From Planctomycetota bacterium (GTDB lineage: Bacteria; Planctomycetota; Phycisphaerae; Phycisphaerales; SM1A02): a DNA stretch of 64,000 bases. Location of the stretch: the NCBI GenBank assembly GCA_016872915.1, contig VGYQ01000001.1, positions 46,926-110,925 of the forward strand, given 5' to 3'. Shown here piece after piece: positions 16,640 through 24,739 of this stretch. Made by a program: the position numbers and the translations under genes. The notes beneath the pieces are model-generated. The model ran no database searches. It was not told where the DNA came from and saw only the letters and a program-made list of their open reading frames with translations. Position 1 is the first letter of the stretch, and the number at the start of each line of letters is the position of its first letter.

Positions 16640-18379
16640 ATGCATCAGCGGGCGTGCCACTACTCCACCGATCGTCACTCGCAGGTGCTTGGCATCGTGG
16701 CGCTTTCCGTGCGGGCAGTGCTTGCATGCGTGCTCGGTCTTTTGACAGCGCCATGTGTGTGCGCACAGACCTGTCCGAGTGCCGCCACCGGAAACTGTTT
16801 CACACCGCATCCAACACCGGGCTGCCAAGATCCGACTTGTTGCGCAGCGGTATGCCAGGTCGATTCCTTTTGTTGCACAACGACCTGGGATGGTCAGTGC
16901 GCGGTGATTGCAGGCTCGGTGTGCCAGCCACCCCCACCCGTGAACTGCGGGGCAGCGGGGCTCGGAGATTGCTTTGTCGCACACAGCACCCCTGGCTGCA
17001 ATGTTCCATCGTGCTGTAGCAGTGTGTGCGAGCTCTTGCCCACCTGCTGCTCTGTCACTTGGGATGCAACGTGCGTCAGTTCTGCGTTTCAGCTGTGCCC
17101 ACCCGTGTGCGTCCCACAGTGTCCACCCAACTCGAGCACGGAGATCGAAAACTGTGACACAAGTGGATTTGGGAATGACCCCTGTCCGCTCGGCACTGCA
17201 GGGTCGGGGTTCCAGAGCCTTGTCGCGAACAAAGCGATGTGTGGAGACATCAAGTTCGTTTCCGCGCCAGGTTCCACCGTGGGCGTTCCAGAGCGCGATG
17301 CGTTTCGCATCACGCTGCCGGATCCAGATGGGAACGGGCAGGCACGCGTCTCGCTCAGTCTTCTTGCCGAACGCGGGACCGCTGATTCTGGCACGGTACC
17401 GCTGTTCGTTGCACTGATCCGAAATGCGTGTGATGGACTGCAGACGGCGGTACTGCACGCGCAGATCGTCGATTGCCAATCCGCATCTGTGCAGGGCTGC
17501 GTCCCTGCAGGCGATTGGCTTGCCGTGGTCGCGCGCGGAAGCTACCCCTTGCCCGAAACCTACCCATTCAATTGTCTGAGTGGTGTCCAGTCCTACGTCC
17601 TGACGGCTAGTTGGAATGACCAGTGTGGAAGTGCGTGCGGGACAAGTGGAAACTGCTACGCCGTCCATTCAACTCCAGGTTGCGCTGACTCATCGTGCTG
17701 CAATTCAGTGTGTGCAGCTTTCCCCGATTGCTGCAGCGAGTCGTGGGACCAATCGTGTGTTACGAGTGCTCTTACCGTCTGCTCCCCAACGAACCCGGCC
17801 AACGACACCTGCGCAAGTGCCATGCCACTGGGACTTGGCTCGGCGAATTTCGCCCTTGTAACTGCGACGCCATCTTCGATCGCTGCTCCGAGTGATTGTC
17901 TTGCAACTGGGCAGTCGCTTGGTCGCGACGTCTGGTATCGACTGCGTGGGCTCCGCGGAGAGGTCACGGTCACCACATGCGGACCCGGGACCTTCGACTC
18001 GGCGCTCCTCCTCTACGGCAATACGTGTCCGACCAGCCCGGCGAGCGCCGTTGCATGCGGCAACAGCAATCCAGATTGCACCCAGAATACGTCGAGCGCT
18101 GTCCTGAACTTCAACGCCACCTGCGGAGAGGAGTACTTGCTGCGCGTGGCCGGGGTTGGGACAGTGCAAGGCGGCGGGACACTGACGATCACCGCGGCCT
18201 TGCCCGCATGTGTTGCATGCGCCGCGGATCTGAATGGAGATTCACAAGTCAACGGTTCAGATCTGACGGCACTTCTGTCGGCATGGGGTGCAACGGGTGC
18301 CGCGGACATCAATGGTGATGGGGTTGTCAGCGGTGCTGACTTGACCGAACTGCTTTCGCGGTGGGGTGCCTGTCCCTGA
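16640..18379 (+). CDS. Secreted Cys-rich protein with three Cys modules and C-terminal dockerin-like repeats
   Basis: This 579-aa protein has GAAAGGA upstream of the ATG and a signal peptide with a long n-region ending near 'CVCAQ'. Three copies of the Cys module are seen: 'GNCFTPHPTPGC', 'GDCFVAHSTPGC' and 'GNCYAVHSTPGC', each continuing with CC..VC....CC...WD..C......C. Between the second and third is a PPC-like domain, and another ('NDTCASAMPL...') follows the third. The C-terminus has two EF-hand-like repeats 'ADLNGDSQVNGSDLTALLSAWG' / 'ADINGDGVVSGADLTELLSRWG' and ends at ACP. It is a paralogue in architecture of the upstream protein, with the modules reshuffled. Probably extracellular; function unknown. 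Confidence 0.9.
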   Translation: MHQRACHYSTDRHSQVLGIVALSVRAVLACVLGLLTAPCVCAQTCPSAATGNCFTPHPTPGCQDPTCCAAVCQVDSFCCTTTWDGQCAVIAGSVCQPPPPVNCGAAGLGDCFVAHSTPGCNVPSCCSSVCELLPTCCSVTWDATCVSSAFQLCPPVCVPQCPPNSSTEIENCDTSGFGNDPCPLGTAGSGFQSLVANKAMCGDIKFVSAPGSTVGVPERDAFRITLPDPDGNGQARVSLSLLAERGTADSGTVPLFVALIRNACDGLQTAVLHAQIVDCQSASVQGCVPAGDWLAVVARGSYPLPETYPFNCLSGVQSYVLTASWNDQCGSACGTSGNCYAVHSTPGCADSSCCNSVCAAFPDCCSESWDQSCVTSALTVCSPTNPANDTCASAMPLGLGSANFALVTATPSSIAAPSDCLATGQSLGRDVWYRLRGLRGEVTVTTCGPGTFDSALLLYGNTCPTSPASAVACGNSNPDCTQNTSSAVLNFNATCGEEYLLRVAGVGTVQGGGTLTITAALPACVACAADLNGDSQVNGSDLTALLSAWGATGAADINGDGVVSGADLTELLSRWGACP

Positions 18380-18384
18380 CGATC

Positions 18385-19878
18385 TCACTGTGCTTTCGGC
18401 GTGTCCTCGAGCAACTGTTTCAGCGCTCGCCGGATGATCTTGCCGGTTGGATTGCGTGGCAGCGGATCGAGATGACGGATGTCCCGTGGAACCTTGAACT
18501 GCGGCAAGTGCTCACGACACCATGCGCGAAGTGCGGCGGCATCAAATGATTCGCCCTCTTTGCACTCGACAAATGCAATCGGAACCTCGCCCCGCGAGGG
18601 ATCCGCTGCGCCAATGCAGGCGCTTGCCTTCACCGTCGGATGCCGATCAAGTACCTCTTCGATCTCGCGAGGGAACACGTTCTCGCCACCGATGATCAGC
18701 ATCTCTTTCAGCCGACCCGTAATGAAGAGGTGCCCATCCGAATCGATACGCCCGATGTCGCCCGTCTTGAAGAATCCCTCTGCATCAAAGGCTGCAGCAG
18801 TCTCCTCCGCAAGATTCCAGTAGCCCTGCATCACATTCGGCCCCTTGATGCGGATTTCACCTTCACCCTGAGCGGTCACATCGGATCCATCCGCGGCCAC
18901 GATTCGCTCCTGAACGCCATCAAGGGCGCGGCCCACGCTGCGCTCGCGCCACTCCTCGGGCAAGCACCAGTTGCAGACGGGCGCAGTTTCAGTGAGCCCA
19001 AAGCCCTCGCAGATCCGCTTGCCGAATCGCTCTTGGAATCCATCCGCCACCGCTTGTGGCAGCGGCTCGCCGCCACTGACGACAAAGCGGAGCGAACTCA
19101 GATCGGCGGCGGTTGCGTCCTTGACGGTTCGGAGTGCGCCGTACATGGAAGGAATCGCCACCATCACGGAGGGGCGGTGGCTCCTCGCGAGTTCAAAGAT
19201 GCGCTTGGGAACGAAGCGCGCCGAGTAGACAACCTTGCAGCCGAGCGCAAGCGGCAGCAGCGTCATGACGGTCACCCCCATCGAGTGGAACTGTGGCAGG
19301 ACGCCGAGCAGAACATCCTGCGGATTGAAGCGCGCACGACCGATGATCTGTGCGATGTTCGCGGCGAAGTTGCCCGCCGTCAGCATCACGCCCTTTGGCT
19401 TTCCGCTCGTCCCCGACGTGTAGAGCAGCATGGCAAGGCGATCAGCAGGCATGGGACGTGATCGACGGATGGGCGGCAAACCGCCGAACGAGAGCTTCTC
19501 CAGTTGCAACGCTTGAACGCCTTCCGGAAGTCCACCCACAAAGTCGAGCATCGGTCCGACGGTGATGCAGAGATCCAGCCCCGCGTCACGGCACACATGC
19601 TCCAGATCCGAGCGCGAGAGCAAGTAGTTGAGTGGTACGGCTGTTTTTCCAAGCGACCAAACAGCCATCAAGGCAGCCGGAAAGAGCCCCGAGGTTGGCA
19701 CCATGATGCCGATGCGCTCGCGTGTTGAGAGCCGTTCCACATGCCGTGCGATATGCCACGCGACCACTTGAAGTTCATAGGCGCGCCAGGTGCGTTGGTC
19801 GTCCACGATCGCTTGACGGAAGGGTCGGCGAAGAAGGTTCCACTGGATTTGTCGGAGCAGGTGCATGCTTGTGGACAT
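18385..19878 (-). CDS. AMP-dependent acyl-CoA/acyl-ACP ligase
   Basis: This ANL-superfamily enzyme (497 aa from ATG 19878; ATG 19866 also possible) adenylates a carboxylic acid and transfers it to a thiol. The P-loop 'LLYTSGTSGKPKGVM', the 'GFGLTETAPV' motif, 'FFKTGDIG' with the adenosine-contacting Asp, and C-terminal 'NPTGKIIRR' with the catalytic Lys are all present. The substrate is probably a fatty acid, as the overall pattern resembles medium/long-chain ligases. The long track ORF overlaps the divergent SPOR lipoprotein, whose start is only 24 bp away. Confidence 0.92.
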   Translation of the reverse strand: MSTSMHLLRQIQWNLLRRPFRQAIVDDQRTWRAYELQVVAWHIARHVERLSTRERIGIMVPTSGLFPAALMAVWSLGKTAVPLNYLLSRSDLEHVCRDAGLDLCITVGPMLDFVGGLPEGVQALQLEKLSFGGLPPIRRSRPMPADRLAMLLYTSGTSGKPKGVMLTAGNFAANIAQIIGRARFNPQDVLLGVLPQFHSMGVTVMTLLPLALGCKVVYSARFVPKRIFELARSHRPSVMVAIPSMYGALRTVKDATAADLSSLRFVVSGGEPLPQAVADGFQERFGKRICEGFGLTETAPVCNWCLPEEWRERSVGRALDGVQERIVAADGSDVTAQGEGEIRIKGPNVMQGYWNLAEETAAAFDAEGFFKTGDIGRIDSDGHLFITGRLKEMLIIGGENVFPREIEEVLDRHPTVKASACIGAADPSRGEVPIAFVECKEGESFDAAALRAWCREHLPQFKVPRDIRHLDPLPRNPTGKIIRRALKQLLEDTPKAQ

Positions 19879-19902
19879 GGAAACGCACACTACGATAGCG
19901 GC

Positions 19903-20787
19903 GTGCACGGATGCACCCGACGACTGAAAACGATGGCAGCGGCGCTGCTTCTCGTAACCACCGGCTGTGAAACCACGCCGCCAGCAAACAGTTTTTCCAC
20001 TGCCGTATCGCGCTACGAAGAGGGGCGATATGAAATGGCGCTCAGCGCTGGACAGGCCGCTGCGCGCAGCGATGACTCGACGCTCGCGTCGCAAGGCGCA
20101 CTCGTGGCAGGCATGAGTGCCTTCAAACTAGGGCAGATTGACTTGGCTGAACGTCTCGCGCAGAAAGCGTGCGCTTCACCGCAGCAGGAGACGGCCGGGT
20201 CTGGTTGGGTGCTGCTTGGTGACATCCGTTTGTCGCAGCGGCGTTCAAGCGAGGCGGCGGCGTGTTTCGAAAAGGCAGCAGCTCGATTGACTGGGGCAGA
20301 TTCTGCCCGCGCAAGCGAGTGCGCAGCGCGTGCGCGTGGGCTCGTCGGCGCTGCTGCAACCATGGCAAGCGAGCCTGCCCGCGCAGATGCAGGCGCGGTC
20401 GAAAAGGTCATAGCCGATGACGATGCATCAACGGTATCCAGTTCCCCGTCAGTGCAGCCGAAAGTAGCGGCATCCCCCACGGCACCAGTCAGCGCCCCTT
20501 CCAAGCCGACTTCACCATCGACGCCAGTGATCGCTTTGCGTGAGTACACGATCCGTGCAGGTAGCTACCAATCGGCGGACGCTGCGCGGAAGCGTGCAGA
20601 GTCACTGTCCGGCGATCTGAAGCGGGCCAAAGCACCCCCTGCTCGCGTTGACACGATCACCACGGTCAAGGGTGACACGCTCTTTGCCGTGCGAATCGGA
20701 TCGTGGGCCACGCGGGCCGATGCGGAGCGAGTCATGAACACAATCGGTCGCCGCGATCTGCTGGTTGGCGCAATCACCCCCGACTGA
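19903..20787 (+). CDS. Lipoprotein with TPR-like region and C-terminal SPOR domain
   Basis: The start GTG 19903 gives a 294-aa protein with a clean lipoprotein signal (lipobox 'VTTGC'); ATG 19933 is an alternative. After the Cys come alpha-helical repeats of TPR type (roughly residues 35-150), an Ala/Pro/Ser-rich linker, and a C-terminal SPOR domain ('YTIRAGSY...FAVRIGSWATRADAERVM'). SPOR domains bind denuded peptidoglycan at division sites, so a cell-envelope role is likely. It is divergent from the acyl ligase and convergent with the haemoglobin gene. Confidence 0.85.
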   Translation: MHGCTRRLKTMAAALLLVTTGCETTPPANSFSTAVSRYEEGRYEMALSAGQAAARSDDSTLASQGALVAGMSAFKLGQIDLAERLAQKACASPQQETAGSGWVLLGDIRLSQRRSSEAAACFEKAAARLTGADSARASECAARARGLVGAAATMASEPARADAGAVEKVIADDDASTVSSSPSVQPKVAASPTAPVSAPSKPTSPSTPVIALREYTIRAGSYQSADAARKRAESLSGDLKRAKAPPARVDTITTVKGDTLFAVRIGSWATRADAERVMNTIGRRDLLVGAITPD

Positions 20788-20814
20788 CCAATCGGGCGAA
20801 TGCCCCCCTCCTGC

Positions 20815-21228
20815 CTAGCTTTCGCTGTTCATGAGGAATGTTGCTGTGTGTGCAAAGTACTGCCGCATGACCGTTCGATCCGGCTCCGGGATGGCCGCAT
20901 CTTCGAGCGCTCCTTCCATCGCGGCTACCCAAGCATTGCGCTCGGCAAACCCGATGGAATAGGGCGCATGTCGCATGCGCAGTCTTGGGTGTCCCTTGCG
21001 TTCGCTGTATGTCGTCGGTCCGCCAAAGTACTGAATCAGAAATTCCGCCTGGTTGCGAATCGGCTCCTCAAGATCCGCAGGAAAGATTGGACGAAGCAGC
21101 GTGTCGCGCTCGATGCGACCGTAGAACGCGCGTGCGATCCGCCAGAATGCCTCAGCACCGAGCCGTCCATAGAGCGAGTGCGGGTGCAATGGTGCAGCAG
21201 ATTCGCCATGTGTTGTTTCCAAGCTCAT
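20815..21228 (-). CDS. glbO: Truncated haemoglobin, group II (GlbO-like)
   Basis: This 137-aa protein has the 2/2 globin pattern: 'FYGRIERDTLLRPIFP', 'FLIQYFGGPTTYSERKGHPRLRMRHAPYSI' region with the proximal His, and the Trp of 'RNAWVAAM', which is characteristic of group II. It binds haem and O2 and is probably involved in O2 or NO/redox handling. It starts at ATG 21228, only 17 bp from the divergent exported protein, so the promoters overlap the coding regions. Confidence 0.93.
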   Translation of the reverse strand: MSLETTHGESAAPLHPHSLYGRLGAEAFWRIARAFYGRIERDTLLRPIFPADLEEPIRNQAEFLIQYFGGPTTYSERKGHPRLRMRHAPYSIGFAERNAWVAAMEGALEDAAIPEPDRTVMRQYFAHTATFLMNSES

Positions 21229-21245
21229 GCGTTTATCCTAGGGAC

Positions 21246-22250
21246 GTGCTGAACCTCGCTGCCATCCTGATCACGCTGGCTGTGTCCCTGCAACAAGATG
21301 CCGCACCGATGGTGGGCGGAAGAACTGTTCCTCCATCGCTGCTTCGGCCTCTGCCATCCACAGGTGCCGTACCGCTGGCGATCGATCCATCGATCCTGCA
21401 ATCCACGGATGGAAGTGATGGGCAGTCGTATGAACGCTCAGCCAAGGATTTCATTCGCACGCGTTTTGGATCGCGGCGCGGTTTGATCCGGTCCACCAAT
21501 CTGAAGCAGTTTTCGCAGTGGACCGTACCGGCGTCCTGGCAAGCATTGTGGGATGCGATGCAGGATCAGCACGATGATGTGAAGCTTGCATTCTTCGATC
21601 ACTTGACGACACAAGGAGACATCGGTGAGGCGATGCTTGCCAAGATCGCGATCAAGGCGACGGACACTGCAATTCGCCACGAGGCGACGCGCCGCATACG
21701 TCGTCCAGCCTGCGATGCAGTGGTTGCTGTCATCGACCTCGGCTTGCGGGATCAACGTCATGTCGTGGCGAATCAGGCTGGTCTGCTCGCGGGAAAGGTG
21801 GATGCCTTTGCGGTCATTCCGGCACTGATCTTCGCCCAAGCCACTGCCGATGAGAAGAAGAACGATGGCGATCTTGCATGGATCGCCATCGGCTCACAGA
21901 TCAGTTACGTCGCGAATGTGCAGGCGGTCGTCGGTGATGGTGCGGCGGCATTTACCCCCGTGATCAGCAACCTCCAAACGGGCGTTTTGATGCGTGTTCA
22001 GGATGCGATGGTGTACAACTATCGATCGGATGCGCACCAGTCGCTCGTCACGCTGACCACGCGCGACTTTGGTCAGTCCACAGCGGACATGGGCTGGGAC
22101 ATCAAGCGCTGGTGGCGCTGGTTCAACGAGGTCTATGTCCCCTTCAAGCAGGCGCGTGCGGCAGCGGCTGCTTCGGTACCAACGCCGGCAGTGCCACCAG
22201 TGCCAGAGCCGCCGGCGTCTGCCCAAACCGCCCCTGCGAGCAACAAGTAA
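21246..22250 (+). CDS. Exported protein with HEAT-like helical repeats, unknown function
   Basis: The likely start is GTG 21246 (334 aa), which begins a short hydrophobic signal segment ('LNLAAILITLAVSL'). The body is alpha-helical with repeated 'IRHEATRRI...VVAVIDLGL' style pairs that look HEAT-like, and it ends in a Pro/Ala-rich tail. AGGGA lies only 1-2 nt before the GTG, so the start is not certain. Its last 118 bp overlap, in antisense, the 3' end of the class V aminotransferase gene. I do not recognise a function. Confidence 0.7.
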   Translation: MLNLAAILITLAVSLQQDAAPMVGGRTVPPSLLRPLPSTGAVPLAIDPSILQSTDGSDGQSYERSAKDFIRTRFGSRRGLIRSTNLKQFSQWTVPASWQALWDAMQDQHDDVKLAFFDHLTTQGDIGEAMLAKIAIKATDTAIRHEATRRIRRPACDAVVAVIDLGLRDQRHVVANQAGLLAGKVDAFAVIPALIFAQATADEKKNDGDLAWIAIGSQISYVANVQAVVGDGAAAFTPVISNLQTGVLMRVQDAMVYNYRSDAHQSLVTLTTRDFGQSTADMGWDIKRWWRWFNEVYVPFKQARAAAAASVPTPAVPPVPEPPASAQTAPASNK

Positions 22251-23404
22251 TCCTGAGGAGTGTTGTAGGCCTGCGCGCTCACACGCAGATGCCACCGACC
22301 ACCCCAATCGATGATGGGTGCTTCGATGCGGTGCGTCGCATAGACATGCGCTTGGTACTCGCTGGCAGATGCGAACCGAGATCGTGTACCGGCCGGCAGT
22401 GGGACGGTCGCCATCGAACCGAGCATGGCCCCATCAAGAGGCGAGAGCGGTTCCACATGCCATGCACCACACAACATCTCGTGAGCCCACCGCGCCAGGG
22501 CAATATTTCGCCGCGCCAGTGATGAGGCGCTCGGACCACCCGAAGCAATGAAGTCGAGAGCCGCAGGAATGGAGAGCCATGCAGAAAAGTCGCGTGTTCC
22601 CTGCCAGTCCGCTTCAAGTGCCAGACCGTTTCCGTACGGATGGCTCGTGGTCTCCGGATGAGTCCAAGGCAGAACGCGCGGGTTGGCAACGAGAAACGCG
22701 CAGCCTCGCGGCGCACACACCCACTTGTGCAAATTCCCCGTGTACCAATCGCAGTCGATGGAATCGACATCGAGATCGAGCATCCCGGGCGCATGGGCTC
22801 CATCCACAAGACACAGCACACGTGCGGCACGGCAGTCCGCTGCGATTTCTGCCACCGGGAACCGAAGCGCCGTTGGGCTCGTGATATGGTCGACAATCAC
22901 GAGTCGCGTTCGGGCATTGATCGCACCGCGGAATCGTCTGCGAACTTCATCTGGTCCACGGAGGGGAAGCGGAATGTCCACAACAACAGCCTCGCATCCG
23001 AACCGCTCACACTGTGCCTGTACGGCTTGCCGCACCGCGTTGTATCCGTGGTTGGAGAGGATGATCTGATCACCCTTGCGCCAGTCGATGCTGCGGAGCA
23101 CCGATCCCACGCCCGCCGTCGCGTTTGTGACAAGCCCCATTCGCTCCGGGTGGGTCCCAAGGAACGCAGCGAGCCGTTCCCGAACTGCAAGGAGCCTTGC
23201 AGGCATCTTTCTGGCAAGCATTTCCACGGGCTGCGCTTCGATCTCTGCCAGGAAGGCCTGTTGGACGGCTGAAACGGGCTTTGGAACCGATCCAAACGAT
23301 CCGTGGTTCAGGAAGACCACCTCTTGGGAGAGGCTGAAGGAGTCTGCCAGAGGGCTCCTGAAGGCCGCCGCTGAGTCGGTTGGAGGGATAAAAGTCGTCG
23401 CCAC
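22133..23404 (-). CDS. Class V PLP-dependent enzyme (isopenicillin-N-epimerase-like aminotransferase)
   Basis: This 423-aa protein has the class V fold pattern: 'FLNHGSFGSVPKPV' at the N-terminus, 'TNATAGVGSVL', 'VDGAHAPG' with the PLP-contacting Asp and His, and the Schiff-base Lys in 'WYTGNLHKWVCAPRG'. These match the isopenicillin N epimerase/cysteine-desulfurase-like branch. Substrate unknown. The Ala/Gly-rich C-terminal tail overlaps the convergent exported-protein gene by 118 bp. Confidence 0.9.
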   Translation of the reverse strand: MATTFIPPTDSAAAFRSPLADSFSLSQEVVFLNHGSFGSVPKPVSAVQQAFLAEIEAQPVEMLARKMPARLLAVRERLAAFLGTHPERMGLVTNATAGVGSVLRSIDWRKGDQIILSNHGYNAVRQAVQAQCERFGCEAVVVDIPLPLRGPDEVRRRFRGAINARTRLVIVDHITSPTALRFPVAEIAADCRAARVLCLVDGAHAPGMLDLDVDSIDCDWYTGNLHKWVCAPRGCAFLVANPRVLPWTHPETTSHPYGNGLALEADWQGTRDFSAWLSIPAALDFIASGGPSASSLARRNIALARWAHEMLCGAWHVEPLSPLDGAMLGSMATVPLPAGTRSRFASASEYQAHVYATHRIEAPIIDWGGRWHLRVSAQAYNTPQDYLLLAGAVWADAGGSGTGGTAGVGTEAAAAARACLKGT

Positions 23405-23463
23405 GGAAAAATCCTATCGAAAAAGTTGCCAAAACCATCCTCTGGACTCGAACCGAACATATA

Positions 23464-23480
23464 CCTTACGAAATGTAAGG
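23464..23480. promoter_or_regulatory. Perfect inverted repeat CCTTAC-N5-GTAAGG, candidate operator
   Basis: Six-base arms CCTTAC and GTAAGG flank GAAAT in the short AT-rich gap between the class V enzyme start (23404) and the plus-strand ORF start (23513). The location between divergent genes, upstream of lexA, fits a regulator binding site. It does not match the LexA boxes of Proteobacteria or Firmicutes that I know. Confidence 0.4.
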
Positions 23481-23512
23481 CGAACAAACCCCTACCGCCG
23501 ATACCAAACACC

Positions 23513-24244
23513 ATGGTTGCCCAGAACATCAAAGTGCCATACTCGGACGCTTCCCAACTGCTCGCGCCACTCCCGCGCCTGACACCCAACCGCGCAGAGT
23601 CCGCAGCACGATCATTCCAAGAGAGCGCTGAACCCTTGGTCTGTACCGGTCCCGGTGGAGACTTTGTGACCAACGTCCTCAGCGATGACGATGGGAACCT
23701 CGTGGCATTTCGTGTGCCGTGTGCGGGTCGAATAGCTGCCTCGATGGCTCGAATTGTCGAGCAGCCAGTGGACTGGCTCGAGCGACTCCTGGGACTCGAT
23801 GCGCGGTGGTCCGCCCACAGCGTGCAAGAGCTTGGTGATCTCACACCGCCCGTGCGGAGTGGATGCGCAGCCACACATTCACCGAGAACGGAACACAATG
23901 GTTCAGTGGCCGGGCAAGGTGTCTACGCCTACCGGCGCGCCGCAGCCACACTGAACTCAGATGCACATTCGGGGAACACAGTCTCCCCCCGCCATACCGC
24001 CCAGTCGATTGCAGCCGCGCATGCGGCAGAAAGGCCCAAAGGGACCGATGAATCTAACGCCCAAGCAGATGCGGATCTTCCAGTTTGTTCGCCAGTATCG
24101 AACGGCGAACGGTTGGTCGCCGACGCTTCAAGAAATCGCAGACGAGCTGCAGGTCAGCAAGGTCACCGTGTTCGAGCATGTCGAGGCTCTCGTCATGAAG
24201 GGAGCACTGCGCCGGGACGCGAACAAGGCTCGCTCTTTATCTGA
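23513..24244 (+). CDS. Uncertain ORF upstream of lexA
   Basis: From ATG 23513 this frame encodes 243 aa. Codon use in the first about 170 codons looks coding-like ('GGDFVTNVLSDDDGNLVAF', 'QPVDWLERLLGL'), but no known domain or good ribosome site is visible. The last 197 bp overlap lexA in another frame and look like shadow sequence, so the true 3' end is doubtful; a frameshift or an expressed but fast-evolving gene are both possible. It is the only candidate gene in the 640-bp stretch before lexA. Confidence 0.35.
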   Translation: MVAQNIKVPYSDASQLLAPLPRLTPNRAESAARSFQESAEPLVCTGPGGDFVTNVLSDDDGNLVAFRVPCAGRIAASMARIVEQPVDWLERLLGLDARWSAHSVQELGDLTPPVRSGCAATHSPRTEHNGSVAGQGVYAYRRAAATLNSDAHSGNTVSPRHTAQSIAAAHAAERPKGTDESNAQADADLPVCSPVSNGERLVADASRNRRRAAGQQGHRVRACRGSRHEGSTAPGREQGSLFI

Positions 24245-24665
24245 GGTCGAAGATGCCGTGCCTCCCGATGAGGCGCATGGTTTGTCGTTCCCCCTGCTCG
24301 GCCGGATCGCCGCCGGGATGCCTATTGAGCGCTGTGCTCAGGATGAGAAGGTTCAGCTCGAGGAGATCTTTGGCCCGTCCACGGCACGGCGCGGCGAGAT
24401 GTTTGCCCTGCAAGTGGAGGGGGAATCGATGCGTGATGAGGGAATCCTTCCTGGCGACTATGTCATTGTGGAACGCCGTTCAACGGCCCGCAACGGCGAG
24501 CGTGTTGTCGCCTTGCTGCAGGACGGCGAGACAACGCTCAAGACGTACTACAAGCAGAAAGATGGATCGATACGGTTGCAACCCGCGAACGAGGCATTCG
24601 AACCCATCATTGTGCGGGACTGCACCATTCAGGGCGTGGTCGTCGGCGTTCTCCGTCGCTACTGA
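24048..24665 (+). CDS. lexA: LexA repressor / S24-family autopeptidase
   Basis: This 205-aa protein (ATG 24048, AAGGGA upstream) represses the SOS regulon and self-cleaves when bound to RecA filaments. The N-terminal winged helix starts 'MNLTPKQMRIFQFV' with 'SPTLQEIADEL'. The Ala-Gly cleavage site is in 'GRIAAGMPIE', the catalytic Ser in 'VEGESMRDEGI' and the Lys in 'TTLKTYYKQ'. Length is normal. It is convergent with trpA, and no recognisable canonical LexA box lies immediately upstream. Confidence 0.96.
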   Translation: MNLTPKQMRIFQFVRQYRTANGWSPTLQEIADELQVSKVTVFEHVEALVMKGALRRDANKARSLSEVEDAVPPDEAHGLSFPLLGRIAAGMPIERCAQDEKVQLEEIFGPSTARRGEMFALQVEGESMRDEGILPGDYVIVERRSTARNGERVVALLQDGETTLKTYYKQKDGSIRLQPANEAFEPIIVRDCTIQGVVVGVLRRY

Positions 24666-24739
24666 CCTCTCGGCCGAGCCTGACAGGACCCTCCCAAGAT
24701 GCTCGCGAGGCGCTGTGGTCCAAGCAACCGCCGTGCGTG

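Noticed and set aside
24048-24665. lexA as a prophage repressor
   Set aside because: It has normal LexA length and motifs, and there are no phage genes, integrase or attachment-site repeats nearby.
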